64,000 bases of DNA from Branchipolynoe longqiensis (lineage: Eukaryota > Annelida > Polychaeta > Phyllodocida > Polynoidae): assembly GCA_030323885.1 (NCBI GenBank), contig CM059199.1, positions 1,484,423 through 1,548,422 of the forward strand, written 5' to 3'. The position numbers and the translations under genes are program-made. A model generated the notes under the pieces. It did no database searches. It was not told where the DNA came from and saw nothing but the letters and a program-made list of their open reading frames with translations. Shown piece after piece: positions 20,572 to 31,261 of this stretch (the first letter of the stretch is position 1; the number at the start of each line of letters is the position of its first letter).

Positions 20572-20897
20572 ACATCATGGCACCGAACGAATACTGAACA
20601 ATTCGGTGAATTGCACTAACCTTTGATTATTTGTGTTGTGTATTATTGCATGTCCAATCATCATATACTACATATGGCACATTGATGTCTGTAAACGAAA
20701 ATAGTACATTTTCTACAAAAAGCGAAATGGTAAATATCTTGTTTAGAAAACTTAATATATTCAAACTGGTGATTACAAAAAATAGATATTGTTGCTAGCT
20801 AGTCTGCCATTTGTCATTACTGGGATAGGGGAATGGTCAGCTGAATGAGAAAGACCAAATTTCTTCTACATCAGCTAGTGTACACACATGTAGAGTA

Positions 20898-21567
20898 CCG
20901 GTGTGGCAGTAAATCGCAAACCCCTGGAAATTGCACACCCCGGGGTTTGCGATTTACTAGGAAATCACAAACCCCCCCTGGAAATCGCAAACCCCCCTGT
21001 GTTTTGGGACTGATTCGGGCCAAATCTATTCAATGCGACCATATTTAACAGAATTACATACTCAAATCGTGAAATTTCATTAAATTAACCCTAAATTCGA
21101 AGCGTTATTAAGGCTACCGCCGTAACGGCGGAGATATTAGCAGTAGGGTAAAATACGCCGTGATGTGTGCTGCGGCAATGCTATGTCTATGGGGAGCATT
21201 TATTTTTGTAAAATAAATAAAAAAACTTTCATCGAATCGATTAAAAATATCTCAATGCGCGATTGAAGAGGAAGATCTGAGGTATTTAATTTAACCTAAG
21301 AGCAATTTTATCTGAAAGTATTAAAAACAGAGATAATAGTGAAAGTTGGGATATTCTGAGTGTCAGTGCCAGTGTTAGCCTTACCAGATCATGGTAAGGC
21401 TAACACTCAGAATGGGGGGTTTGCGATCTCCAGGGGGGATATGCGATTTCCTAGGAAATCGCAAACCCCCCATGCCCATATATGGCATGGGGGTTTGCGA
21501 TTTCCTAGGAAATCACAAGTGGGGGTTTGCGATTTACAGGGTTTGCGATTTCCTGCTACACCCCCGG
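20898..21567. mobile_element. element J, palindrome-rich (670 bp)
   Basis: Terminal inverted repeats CCGGTGTGGCAGTAAATCGC and, inverted, CCGGGGGTGTAGCAGGAAAT, flanked by TA. Subterminal modules GGGTTTGCGATTTCCTAGG occur repeatedly in both orientations. A separate hairpin at 21371-21407 has 15-bp perfect arms (AGTGTTAGCCTTACC). The core at 21002-21113 is shared with element E. No coding frame. Confidence 0.8.
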
Positions 21568-21612
21568 TAAGCTCACTCTCCTGCTGTAGTCTTTTTGGTT
21601 GTTCTCTTCTGT

Positions 21613-21945
21613 TGCTAAATTGCACATTCCGATGTTTTTGAATTCTGATACATTTCTTGTGACAACTATATTAGGTTACTTTTTGTGCTCAACCCTACTT
21701 TAGTGTGAAGTGACTTTTATTATAAACCTGAGAGATATTTCAAGTGAAAACATGACAGAATTCGATATTGCAAGCAAGTCAAAATTCTGACGTCATGGGT
21801 TTGTCTGTAGATTCGCCTTAATGTACACCTTTAACTACCCATACATGTTTCATAAGTGCACGCAACTCAAATTCGAAAAAAAAGGATCAAATCTAGATCG
21901 GTATCTTTAACAAAAAAAGTGCCCCATTCCTTACACTGTGCAACT
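21613..21945 (-). mobile_element. MITE-X, diverged
   Basis: ttgcacattccgatgttttt to actgtgcaactttata, with landmarks in minus order but many substitutions. Confidence 0.7.
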
Positions 21946-21949
21946 TTAT

Positions 21950-22455
21950 ATACAGTCAGTATTGCTAATTAAAGCTAGTGAATGCCTTTTTTAACAAAAC
22001 AATACTTCCTCGCGACAGATCGAATTAAAATTGTGTAGAACCTACAAATCTGGAATAGCGAATCCCCGCACTCCGACCCATTTCCCAGGTGGATCCGCTC
22101 ATCGAAACGTGTTGTGTCCATTCACAAAAAGAGAGGTTGTGTGGCCCGGGTTCGTACCGAGTCACCTACTATTGTGCGCCTTATATACGAGGTCAAGGGG
22201 TCACGGAAACGCTCAAACTGACAAACACTTACATTCATGTAACAATAGATCGATTTTTTTCAATGAAATGCTCCACATTCTTAGAGGATTCCAACGAACT
22301 GTTCAAATGGAATATTCAGAAGCTTTTAGAATCACAGTGAACCTCTAACTCTTCAAATGGAATATTCGGAAACAAGAATTAAACTTTCCTTACTATATTT
22401 GCTGAGGTCAATGCAATCATTGCAAAGCACCACGTTGGTGCATTTGTGTATATAA
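21950..22455. other. unassigned sequence
   Basis: No family recognised. The plus frame at 22031-22348 (105 codons) has no recognisable domain. The word 'tcaaatggaatattc' is duplicated near 22303 and 22356. Confidence 0.35.
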
Positions 22456-22712
22456 TGAGACTCTCTCAAAAGGTGCTAAGCAATATGGGACAAAACTTTG
22501 TCCATAGTAACGATCAACACACTATCTACTTATGCATTTGCTCAGGATAAACTGATTTGTTTTTTACATGGTGTTTCATAATCCCAATAGAATACATATT
22601 AATTTGAAGCAAATGTCCTTGTGTTTTCAGTGTAACCGGTTCTGTGCTGTTTTGTGTCAATCGTTACTATGGACAAAAAAATGAATAGTTAGCATCTTTT
22701 GAGACAGGCTCA
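22456..22712. mobile_element. MITE-Z copy 2 (257 bp)
   Basis: TGAGACTCTCTCAAAAGG...CTTTTGAGACAGGCTCA, TA-rich on both sides. Interior matches copy 1 in reverse. Confidence 0.85.
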
Positions 22713-22721
22713 TATATACAC

Positions 22722-22875
22722 CAGACGGGATGGCTGAATGAGTTCAGTGCTCGCTTCCCGTGTTGCAAGTCAGAGATTTGACTCCAAGCCCAGCCGAGTG
22801 AAACCAATGATTCAGAAGTGTGTACCCTTTCACTACCTATCCTGGTGCTCGCTATTGCTAGGACATTACAACAAA
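22722..22875 (+). mobile_element. SINE-S short form
   Basis: Head gacgggatggctgaatgag, then agccgagtgaaaccaatga. It passes from 'ctattgctaggac' directly to 'attacaacaaag'. Same internal deletion class as at 16.27 kb. Confidence 0.75.
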
Positions 22876-22879
22876 GAAC

Positions 22880-23870
22880 CTATAATACTAAGAGCGCTCA
22901 CTCCCTATCTCTCCCATGGTAATGTAAATTTTGCAGTGCCACCTTGTGGTGGGTTTGATCAGCCCAGCTGCTGGTTGGTGTTTCACATGTAAACACATGC
23001 AATTATATTATACATGAGATAGGTAAGTATGAATACACATCAATATGAAATTGCTATGAACAAATACACATCATCATCAGCATCATTATCAGCATCGCCA
23101 TCATCACACATCTTTCACATTCATACATACATTTATACATATAATATAGCACCTGCTTAACCAAGAGAACAGCCAGCGCACCAAGTGGTGGGTTTGATCA
23201 TTTTGATTACACAGTACAAGCTGAGTGAGCCTTCTTAGTATTATAGGGTCTTTCATTACAAGGAGCAGTGGGATTCCGGAAGACCAATTGTCTGCGATTC
23301 AAATTTGCTCTGCTGATTCAACAAATGTAGTTTCCATTATTTTTAGGCCTACACTTTGCGCATCATTTTCTCCCAGAAAATTGTTATAAATGGGTGACGG
23401 GGCAGGCTGGATGCGGGCAGCATTCCTTGTATTGATTGGTTTGGGGTTTTATTTGCTGGTAAACAAATGACATGTTTACTCTGCTCCGAGAGACCTAGTG
23501 TAGCTCTTCTCTGTGTTAGTTCATCTTTGTCCTTCAAAAGAAATCCACATTGTTTTATTGCAATTAACTTTCCACTACTTGAGAAATGTGCAAAAATGCA
23601 CACAAAAGAAACACAGTAAGATTAGCCCTTACTCCATATCAGAAATAAAAATCGATATTAGGCATAACACAAACAACAATGCTTTCTGGTTAAAATGATT
23701 TATTCTTTAGAAATAAACCCACTTTTCTCAAATTTCTTGGGTTGAATGGCCAAAAAAAATCATGGATCTTTTTTCTTGCCTCCAACAGGGAACACAACTT
23801 TTTTTTCTGTTTTATTATCTTTTGGTGGACACCTTACATTAGTGCATCTAATTCCTGAGAAGTTGTTGAA
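22880..23870. other. unassigned AT-rich sequence
   Basis: Contains a (CAT)n-rich patch at 23070-23105. No gene or family recognised. Confidence 0.4.
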
Positions 23871-24700
23871 AAGTTGCTAATGGAAGTGGAAAGGTCTGCC
23901 TTGTCCTCTCCTGCTGACGGCTCTCGACGTCGGGTCCCAGCGGGGTCTGAGAGCCGTGTTTCAGCCGGACGGGCAGACCCTCTGAGCCGTGTACAACCCC
24001 CCACCCCTCCCCCGTTGACATATACTAAATTCTCATTTAAAAGGTCCTGGGGTCAGGGCTTCTCGTAAAGAAAGGATCGGACGACAATTCATCATTTGTC
24101 TGCAAGCCGCCGACCAGCGATAAAAGGTCCGGCTAAGACGGGGGAGTGGAGGTGTGTGTGTGTGTGTGTGTCTGTAAGGGGGGGGGGGGTGCCTGTCTCA
24201 ATATCGACTCCTACTCGCTCGCCCAATTTTTGTGTTTTGTTTTTATTACTATACATTTTTATGTAAGTTGCTGTTCTCCAGAAGCACAGCCGTAAAGAAC
24301 ACACACAGATAATATATATATATAATTTTTTTTTTTTAAAGATGCAACAGTGCCTTGGGGGTGGCGCCCACCAGGCGCGCCCATGATTTTCGCCCGTAGC
24401 GTCTTGATAGGCACTTGGACAAAAGGCGATATTAATGACTCGCGGCCCAGTCCACACGGCGTGCGGCGTACGGCGTGCGGCGTGCGGCATCTTGGTGTGG
24501 AGAGGAGGAGCAGGTGGTGGTGTGGGGCGGGGCAGGGGTGGTGTGGGGCGGGGGTGGGAGGCAAGGGGGGGGGGGCCTGCACACTCCGCCACTCGCCTGC
24601 ATCCCGGCCCCACCCCAGGGGAGCCCTCCCAGTCCTGGCTGACCAGCTCTGTGAGTCATATGCTCGCGTGCGCCTGCCCAAAACTGCCAAGTGCAGCAGG
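23870..24700. other. GC-rich block upstream of candidate promoter
   Basis: Includes the compound (TG)n at 24152-24171 with a G-run at 24178-24190, and a CGGCGTGCGG-type tandem near 24458-24488. Overlapping frames on both strands are low-complexity. Confidence 0.45.
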
Positions 24701-24805
24701 AGAGAAATTTCCCAAACGCCCCCCCCCCCCCTCCTCCCTCTCCTGCCCCGTCACTCCTCCTCACTCCGCCCCGCCCCCTTCTTTATTCTTCTGACCTTTT
24801 CCAAG
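24700..24805 (+). promoter_or_regulatory. candidate core promoter, GC-box and YY1-like start
   Basis: Pyrimidine-rich (tcctgccccgtcactcctcc), with a GC-box-like CCGCCCCGCCCCC and a TOP-like pyrimidine stretch (ttctttattcttctgacctt). It ends at CCAAGATGGCCGCGG (24801-24815). AAGATGGC is the YY1-type motif that overlaps starts in many TATA-less animal promoters. Transcription would run to the right. Confidence 0.45.
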
Positions 24806-24907
24806 ATGGCCGCGGTGGGGTCGACGGACAAGCAGGAGCGCGTACTTACTCGGCCGATCGGAGCTATCCAGGCTCAGCACCTCTCGGCCAAGACACCATA
24901 TATGGAG
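24806..24907 (+). CDS. candidate first coding exon, unrecognised protein
   Basis: ATG in a strong context (A at -3, G at +4) opens 34 codons in CpG-rich DNA. The product starts MAAVGSTDKQERVLTRP and ends HLSAKTPYME. A donor-like GAG|GTAGCG lies at 24907|24908 and would give a phase-0 exon of exactly 102 bp. Past it, the frame degrades into CLCLFLCLCL-type sequence from a (CCTGTG)n tract, which supports an exon end near here. The N-terminus is non-repetitive and looks protein-like, but I do not recognise the family and found no second exon. An alternative is a chance frame in a CpG island. Confidence 0.35.
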
Positions 24908-24939
24908 GTAGCGTACATATGCATGTCATACTGCTTCTG

Positions 24940-25185
24940 CCTGTGCCTGTTCCTGTGCCTGTGCCTGCTGCACAGTTGCTAATGTTCTGTGTGTGAGGGC
25001 ACTTTGTGTTGCCATGACGCATGCTGCGCGCGTCAGGCAGTGTTCGTTTGCATCTCACTGCGTCTTTCTAGTGCATCAAATACAGCCATCACCCCCCGGC
25101 TTTACACACTCGCACACACTCAACTCATTCACTCACCACCCATTATGTACTCGTACTCGTTTACTCACTCACTCACTCAAACATT
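24940..25185. repeat. (CCTGTG)n and (CTCA)n simple repeats
   Basis: Imperfect hexamers at 24938-24970. (CTCA)-type runs at 25155-25180. Confidence 0.75.
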
Positions 25186-25199
25186 ACGCGTGCAGCGGT

Positions 25200-25855
25200 T
25201 AGTTACACCAAACCACAACACATAGGCAGAATCGTTGTTTTTCGCCCCCGTTACGTGATCACCGTTCGATTCGCGGCGCCGGTGTATTTGGGCGTGTTTT
25301 CTTGTTGTGATTTGTTGTGAATATGTTGTCGGCACTCCCTGCTCTCTGCTCCGGGCACTGGGTGTGTTGTCGCGCCTAGTTTTACGCCCGACACGGCCGC
25401 ATGCGATTCAGTTATATTCTGGCTAAATAATGCAGCTACTGGCTGATTTTCATTGCGTTTTTTCGTTCATATCCACTGTTTTGTTCAATGGTAACAGAAA
25501 AGATACTCAACCTTTCGTTCTAGTATTTTTTAATTCAACATAGAGGTTACAGAAGTCTAATTTTTCAACGAATACAGGGTCACACAAATGAACTATCTCA
25601 TGCCCAGATAGACTCATACAAATGCAATAACGAAAACTTATGCCCAGATCGGGTTTAAAATACAAATCCACTATGTCGACATAAAGTTGGTTATAGAAAT
25701 TTCTCATGGTAATACATACACAGGCTGTATTTCTACTGGAACGAATTCTGCTTCACGGAATGAATTAGAACAACCAAAATGGGCTAGCATTAGCCTCAGT
25801 AGGCATACTCTTTTCTCAGCCTTATTTTCATATCAATGTTGGCTGAATGTTTGAT
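25200..25855. other. unassigned sequence
   Basis: CpG content declines after 25.4 kb. Nothing recognised. Confidence 0.4.
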
Positions 25856-25859
25856 TATA

Positions 25860-26420
25860 GAAGAACAACAGTTTCCTCCGAATTCGGTTGATACCGATAT
25901 AAACCTAACTTTGTATTATTAATATTATGTTAGAATGCCAGTTCCATCCCCACTCTGTTGATACCGATATCAGCTTAATATTTTATGATTATGTTGGCAC
26001 TGGTTTCACGCTTGATATTTGCATGACTGTTTCGTCCCCATTATGTTGATACCAATATAACTAAGCCTACTATTGGATTATTATGTTGGCATTATAATTT
26101 AATGCCATGTCTATTGACATCGATATCTGCCTAATGTTTAATAAGCCTAATTATTTCTGATTAAGTAAAAGACAACATTCTTGTACCACTTCCATTGAGA
26201 TCAATATCAGCCTAATATTGGATAATTATATTAAAATGACAGTTTTGTGTCGCACTTCTAGTTATCTCGATATTGGCTCATGTTTGATGATTATGTTGGC
26301 ATTATAATTTCGTCCCACTTCTAGTTATATCGATATTGGCTAATGCTTGATGATTATGTTGGCAGGACCATTCCCTCCCGATTCTATCGCTACTGATAGC
26401 GGCCTAATATTGAAGTTTAA
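25860..26420 (+). repeat. ~60-bp minisatellite, left arm
   Basis: Eight or so diverged units: 'ttgataccgatat', 'agcctaatattggat', 'attatgttggcatta', 'atttcgtccca'. The same units recur inverted at 27.04-27.24 kb. Confidence 0.8.
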
Positions 26421-26585
26421 CTTCGCTGCTTATGTTATTTTTCAACCCTGCTTATGTTATTGTTCAAGCCTGGCAGTTTCGCTAAACATCTTTCTACCTT
26501 ATGTTTTCATCTTCGTCTACATATTTACTTGAAATACTCAAAAACACACGGATACAAACTTTCGTCAGTCACCATTTTTATATTT

Positions 26586-26968
26586 CCGGTGTGGCGTTTT
26601 CAGCGCCCGGTCATTGTCAGCGGCCTGTCGTGGCTTCTGCGCATGCGCGGATTTTAAGACATATGCAAAACACCCATGCCCTCGCCGGCTACAAGCTCAG
26701 CCACGGTACCCCGCAGTGTTAGGGACCGATTAGGCCGAAATCTATTGAATGCGATCATATTTAACAGAATTACATACTCAAATAATGAAATTTAATTAAA
26801 TTAACCTTAAATTCCAAGCGATATTAACGTAGCAGCTAGATCAGCGTCGAATCGCCGAGTGTAAACAAAACAAATAGCAGTGATCGCCGCAATGTGCGAA
26901 AATCCGCGCATGCGCAGAAGCCACGACAGGCCGCTGACAATGACCGGGCGCTGAAAACGCCACACCGG
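26586..26968. mobile_element. element E, 70-bp perfect inverted ends
   Basis: The left end from CCGGTGTGGCGTTTTCAGCG to GCGCGGATTTT is matched base for base, inverted, by the right end: 70 bp by my reading. Each arm contains a perfect NRF1-type word TGCGCATGCGCG (26638-26649) or its inverse (26904-26917). The core at 26718-26830 is shared with element J. Identical arms suggest recent movement or arm conversion. No transposase frame. Confidence 0.9.
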
Positions 26969-27039
26969 GCCATATAGCAGTCTACAGAACATTTTGAAAA
27001 GGTGTATGTGCTATGCATGAAGAAGCATGAATCCCAATG

Positions 27040-27235
27040 CTTTTAAACTCCAAATATCGATATAACTAGAAGTGCGATGAAACTGTCATTTTAATATAAT
27101 TATCCAATATTAGGTTGATATTGATGTCAATAGAGGTGGCACGAAAATGCCATCTTAACTTAATCAGAAATAATCAGGCTTATATTGGTATCAACCGAAT
27201 TGGACCGAAACTGTAATTCTAATATAATTATTAAA
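27040..27235 (-). repeat. ~60-bp minisatellite, right arm, inverted
   Basis: Reverse-complement units of the left arm (atatcgatataactagaag, ttggtatcaaccgaatt). Together the two arms make a large imperfect inverted repeat with element E in the middle. Confidence 0.8.
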
Positions 27236-27239
27236 CATA

Positions 27240-28470
27240 ACAGGAACGACATCGGCTCCATTTTCTTTTATTTCGTTAGTTCCAATCCGCCAGTCCACAC
27301 TGAAACACGCCCGCGAGTTGGGCGTGTCACGTGCCCAATACGTGTGTGTGGTTGTTTGCGTTCAGCCTGTCCCTGACCTCAGCTGACCCTCCTCCTCTCC
27401 AAACTGGTCCCCTCACCGCCCTATATATCCTACCCGGCATGGCCGGGGCCAACGGGCTACTCATGCCGGGCCCACCCGGGGTGACCACCCGGGGCGAGCA
27501 GGGTTAGGGCCCCTTTCCTCCCCCCTTTGCCCACTCCCCTCACCCATCACCCACAAGGGTTAACCTTCCTTTGGGTTGGCTAGCTCACAACCTCCCCCCA
27601 CATGAACCCCACACGCCATCCTGCCGTATCTCCTTTCAATGGCAGCCCGCCTCCACTCCCTAACCCCACTCCCCCCATACATCTCCACCCTCCCCCCACT
27701 ACCATCTTTAGGCTCGCCGCCGATCCTCCTCCAAGCCCGTGACCTCAACATGACCCATGCCCGACCCCCAACCTCGTTTTCGCTGCGCAGGGTTGGCCGT
27801 CCTGTGTAATCCTGGGACGTGTTGCGTATGTAGCCCGGGTCGCGGACCTGCCCCCCCCCCCCCCCCCCTACCCCCACAGTCCGCTAGTAAATCAACTTGC
27901 ACGCAATGACACAAGAAAAAAGATTTAAAAAAGAGAGGACTGACTGACCTTACCTACCCGCGCCAATTCCACAAACCTACATTATAACAGTGCGTCTTTC
28001 TATGCAGGTTCGTGGCAGGTCGCCAGAGGCTAATTGTATGCCTGACCTGGAGGAGTGTGTGGAGATGGAGGCGGGGTGTGTGTGTGTGGGGGGGGGGGGT
28101 CGTTCGAGAACTACTACTGGTTGTAAGCAGCCATTGCCCCATCACCTTCCGTGACCCGAGTTTAGCATACCCATCCATGACACTCTAGTTGTCAACCCAT
28201 GATCTCCCTCCCCTTCCTCCGCCCCTCTTCCCCCCCCCCCATCCCATCCCTCTCCCCCCCACCCCCCACCACCACCACGGCCTTATTGATGATGCTCGCC
28301 CGTTATGCCCGAGTCGACTCACATCAGGGCCTTACCAGAATGAATAATAAGCCCTTATTTCGCGATATTGGGTTTGGGATGATCTACACTACAGTGTTAG
28401 GCCGAAAATCGACCCCTAATCAATGAAGCAAACCCAATATTAGGACGATAATGCCAAGGTTTTTTTCTTT
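27240..28470. other. GC-rich and unassigned sequence
   Basis: CACGTG E-box at 27328-27333. Palindromic 'cccgggtggtcaccccgggt'-like word near 27470-27490. C-run at 27849-27867 and compound (TG)n-G12 at 28076-28099. C-rich 28200-28275. No gene recognised. Confidence 0.4.
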
Positions 28471-28479
28471 TCTTTTTTA

Positions 28480-28813
28480 AAGTTGCATAGTCCGATGGTT
28501 TTGAATTTCTGTATAAATATATTAGATCAATCACTGATATTTACTTTACATTAGTTCAAATTTACTTTTATTTTAAATGGTAAACTTTTGAGATATTTTG
28601 AGTGCAAACATGGAAAATTAGTTTTGGCAAGCATGCCAAAACACTACCATAGACTTCTGCAGTAACATGTTCTGTTAAATTGACTCAGTATTGCCTTCTA
28701 CGCAGAAACAAATGCTTAATAAGTGCATCAGTATCTAAGTTAGATATTTAAAATCAAATCTAGATAATTGGTTTGGTTTTGAAAATTTGATATTTCATTG
28801 GACTATGCAGCTT
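28480..28813 (-). mobile_element. MITE-X3, complete (334 bp)
   Basis: AAGTTGCATAGTCCGATG...CATTGGACTATGCAGCTT, TA both sides. Very close to X1, so probably of similar age. Confidence 0.9.
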
Positions 28814-28849
28814 TAATGTCAAGCCTATACATATTTTCCACGACTTTTT

Positions 28850-29062
28850 TCAAAGTTAAAATGCATAGTCCGGTCATACTCGATCAAAATCTAGATAAAT
28901 GTTTTGGTTGTTAAAAGTTGCATGCCTTCATCGGAATATGCACCTTTAATTAATAGAACCAATATCTTAAGTTGGACGAGTAGAATTTTTAGAAAAGTCT
29001 TGATAAATGTTTCAGTTGACAAAATTTGATGCTTTCATCGGGCTATAGAGCAGCTTTAGCAA
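28850..29062 (-). mobile_element. fragmented MITE-X pieces
   Basis: Short terminal fragments (atgcatagtccgg, catcggaatatgcacctt, catcgggctatagagcagctt). One is followed by TAATTAATAGAACC, again resembling internal X sequence. Confidence 0.6.
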
Positions 29063-29264
29063 TTAAGACTTTCATGGAATATTTGTTTGTTTGTTGTTTC
29101 ATGTCCTAGAAACATCTAAGGTCATGTCATGATTGCACCCGACTTGTGACAGTTGGTACTCATAGTGAGAGTAAGAAGAGGCAGTTTAATGAGAGGCTGC
29201 CATCAGGATAACCCACTATCCCACACACTCACATTATCCTGATACTGTGCGAACCAGCCCTTAA

Positions 29265-29580
29265 CCTAAGATTCCATATATGCGGTATGCGAATGCGGTA
29301 AAAAAAGAAGGAAAAGCATCTAAACGCACAGTACTGCTTCCATATGTCCGAATGCGATTGCAAATGCGAATGCGAATTTGGCAAGTGGATTGCTCCATGG
29401 ACCGATCGGTGTGAATGCGAATGCTGCCACATTTGCCATATAAAACAACTGGAATGTTGACTTTCCTGCACAAATTTGTCGAAAGAAAGACAGAAAATCG
29501 CGTTAGTATCTATGGTGCATGCCGCATGCACATTTCCATGTCACAAACAGGGATAACTAACTATAAGCAATCTTAGCTTT
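29265..29580. mobile_element. element D1
   Basis: Begins CTAAGATTCCATATATGCGG and ends CAATCTTAGCTTT. The interior is rich in GCGAATGCGAATG on one side. Minus frames rich in HSHSH are artefacts of that hexamer. Confidence 0.65.
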
Positions 29581-29960
29581 AAGCTAAGATTCTTTATACG
29601 TGGTATGCGGATGCGAATGCAGCCAAAAATCGCAAAGCATGTAAAGGCATAGTGGTGCTTCCATACGTCCGAATGCGAACGCGAATGCGAATGCGGCAAA
29701 TGAATCGACCCATGGACCGATCCATGCGAATGCGAATACTGCTGCATTTGCCATAGAAAACAATAGTAACTTTGATCTTTCTTCACAAATTTGGAGCAAA
29801 AAACCCCAAAAATGCTATAGGTGTCTTTTTTAGAGTGTTTGTTTGTTTACCAACCCCCCAAGAACAAAAAGTAAAAACCGGCTATTTGGGGTTGGCATAT
29901 ATCTATGCCGCACATACCACATTCGCATGCCGCATACCGCGTATATGGAATCTTAGCTTT
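29581..29960. mobile_element. element D2 (380 bp)
   Basis: AAGCTAAGATTC...GAATCTTAGCTTT inverted ends, then GTGGTATGCGGATGCGAATG on the left and its inverse (cattcgcatgccgcatacc) on the right. Same orientation as D1. The junction forms an 11-bp-arm palindrome (AATCTTAGCTT-T-AAGCTAAGATT). Confidence 0.8.
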
Positions 29961-30096
29961 ATCCTATTGATGCCAAGCGTCAGGCTTGATATCTTCAAGT
30001 ATTAATGTTATTATAACCCATTCGGTAGCGATTCAAACACTGGACCTTCCACACGGGAATCCTACACTGTACCGATTCAGCTACTGCGTCCTGGAC

Positions 30097-30485
30097 TCCC
30101 TCCGGAATGTGTTACCGAAACGGCTAACTTGGTGAATAAACAAAAACTTGCCCTCGTAATTAGCTCTCGTGAGCTGACTAACCATTCACATCACGAACCC
30201 CAACACACCTTGGTCTGGTTTCCAGCCCGCGGAGGTTCGATACCTAAATCGCAGCGCCCCGCACGTGCATGCCATAGGGTCCGGGGCTAGGAGTGTGCCA
30301 TTTGGCATATGGCCTCAGGTGTGGCCAGTGATGTTGGTGAGATATACACACCTCCAGGCTTGGGACACCTGTGGCTTCAGCAGCGGCCGTTTCTCATAAA
30401 TCGGCCACGCGCCCCCCCCCCCCCCCCCCCCCCCCCCCCACACACACACACTCTGGAACCTGGAACCAATACACCAAGGGGATGC
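30097..30485. other. unassigned, with compound C28-(CA)n
   Basis: C-run at 30412-30439 followed by (CA)n to 30450. CACGTG near 30257. No gene. Confidence 0.5.
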
Positions 30486-30486
30486 C

Positions 30487-31215
30487 AAGTGTTAAACGAG
30501 CCGAATATGAAATAAAGCCTGACCAAATATATATCTGGAGACTCCCTATTGAAATACAATTGTAGTGGGTTACATTGACCTCTCAGGCAACGAACCATGG
30601 AGGGGGCACCAAGTGTTAAACGAGCCGAATATGAAATAAAGCCTGACCAAATATATATCTGGAGACTCCCTATTGAAATACAATTGTAGTGGGTTACATG
30701 ACCTCTCAGGCAACAAACCATGGAGGGGGCACCAAGTGTTAAACGAGCCGAATATGAAATAAAGCCTGACCAAATATATATCTGGAGACTCCCTATTGAA
30801 ATACAATTGTAGTGGGTTACATTGACCTCTCAGGCAACGAACCATGGAGGGGGCACCAAGTGTTAAACGAGCCGAATATGAAATAAAGCCTGACCAAATA
30901 TATATCTGGAGACTCCCTATTGAAATACAATTGTAGTGGGTTACATTGACCTCTTGGACAACGAACCACGGAGGGGGCGCAAAGTGTTAGACCCCGAATA
31001 TGAAATCAAGTCTGGCCAATATATCAGGAGTCTCCCTATTGAAATACAATTGTAGGAGATTACATTGACCTCTCGGACAAGGACCCACGATCATGTCTGC
31101 CCTTCTCGCCCCCGTCGAAATTTGAGGGGGCGCAAAGTGTTAAAAAAGCCGAATATAAAATAAAGCCTGACCAATATCAGGAGATCCCCTATTGAAATTA
31201 GTATGCTATGCCGAC
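30487..31215. repeat. 124-bp satellite array, six units
   Basis: AAGTGTTAAACGAGCCGAAT restarts at 30487, 30611, 30734 and 30858. Diverged forms restart at 30982 and 31135. The first four units are almost identical; the last two have decayed, one lengthened to 153 bp. Confidence 0.95.
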
Positions 31216-31261
31216 CTCGGGCAAGCAGCCACTAGGACAGCTATGCATGGGTATGGTGATT

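Larger units (their letters stand above)
29081..30096 (-). mobile_element. SINE-S interrupted by two D elements
   Basis: Tail and body at 29081-29264 (catgtcctagaaacatctaa, gacttgtgacagt, cacattatcctgatac). The head continues at 29961-30096 (atcctattgatgccaagcg, ttcaaacactgg). The 695-bp gap holds elements D1 and D2. Confidence 0.8.

Noticed and set aside
23070..23105. CAT-rich tract as a regulatory array
   Set aside because: Simple trinucleotide repeat without other support.
24259..24794. Overlapping 110-173-codon frames on both strands
   Set aside because: GC-rich low-complexity translation. Only the short segment from 24806 has supporting start and splice context.
29229..29531. H/S-rich minus frames (HSHSHRSVHG)
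   Set aside because: Generated by GCGAATGCGAATG repeats of D elements.
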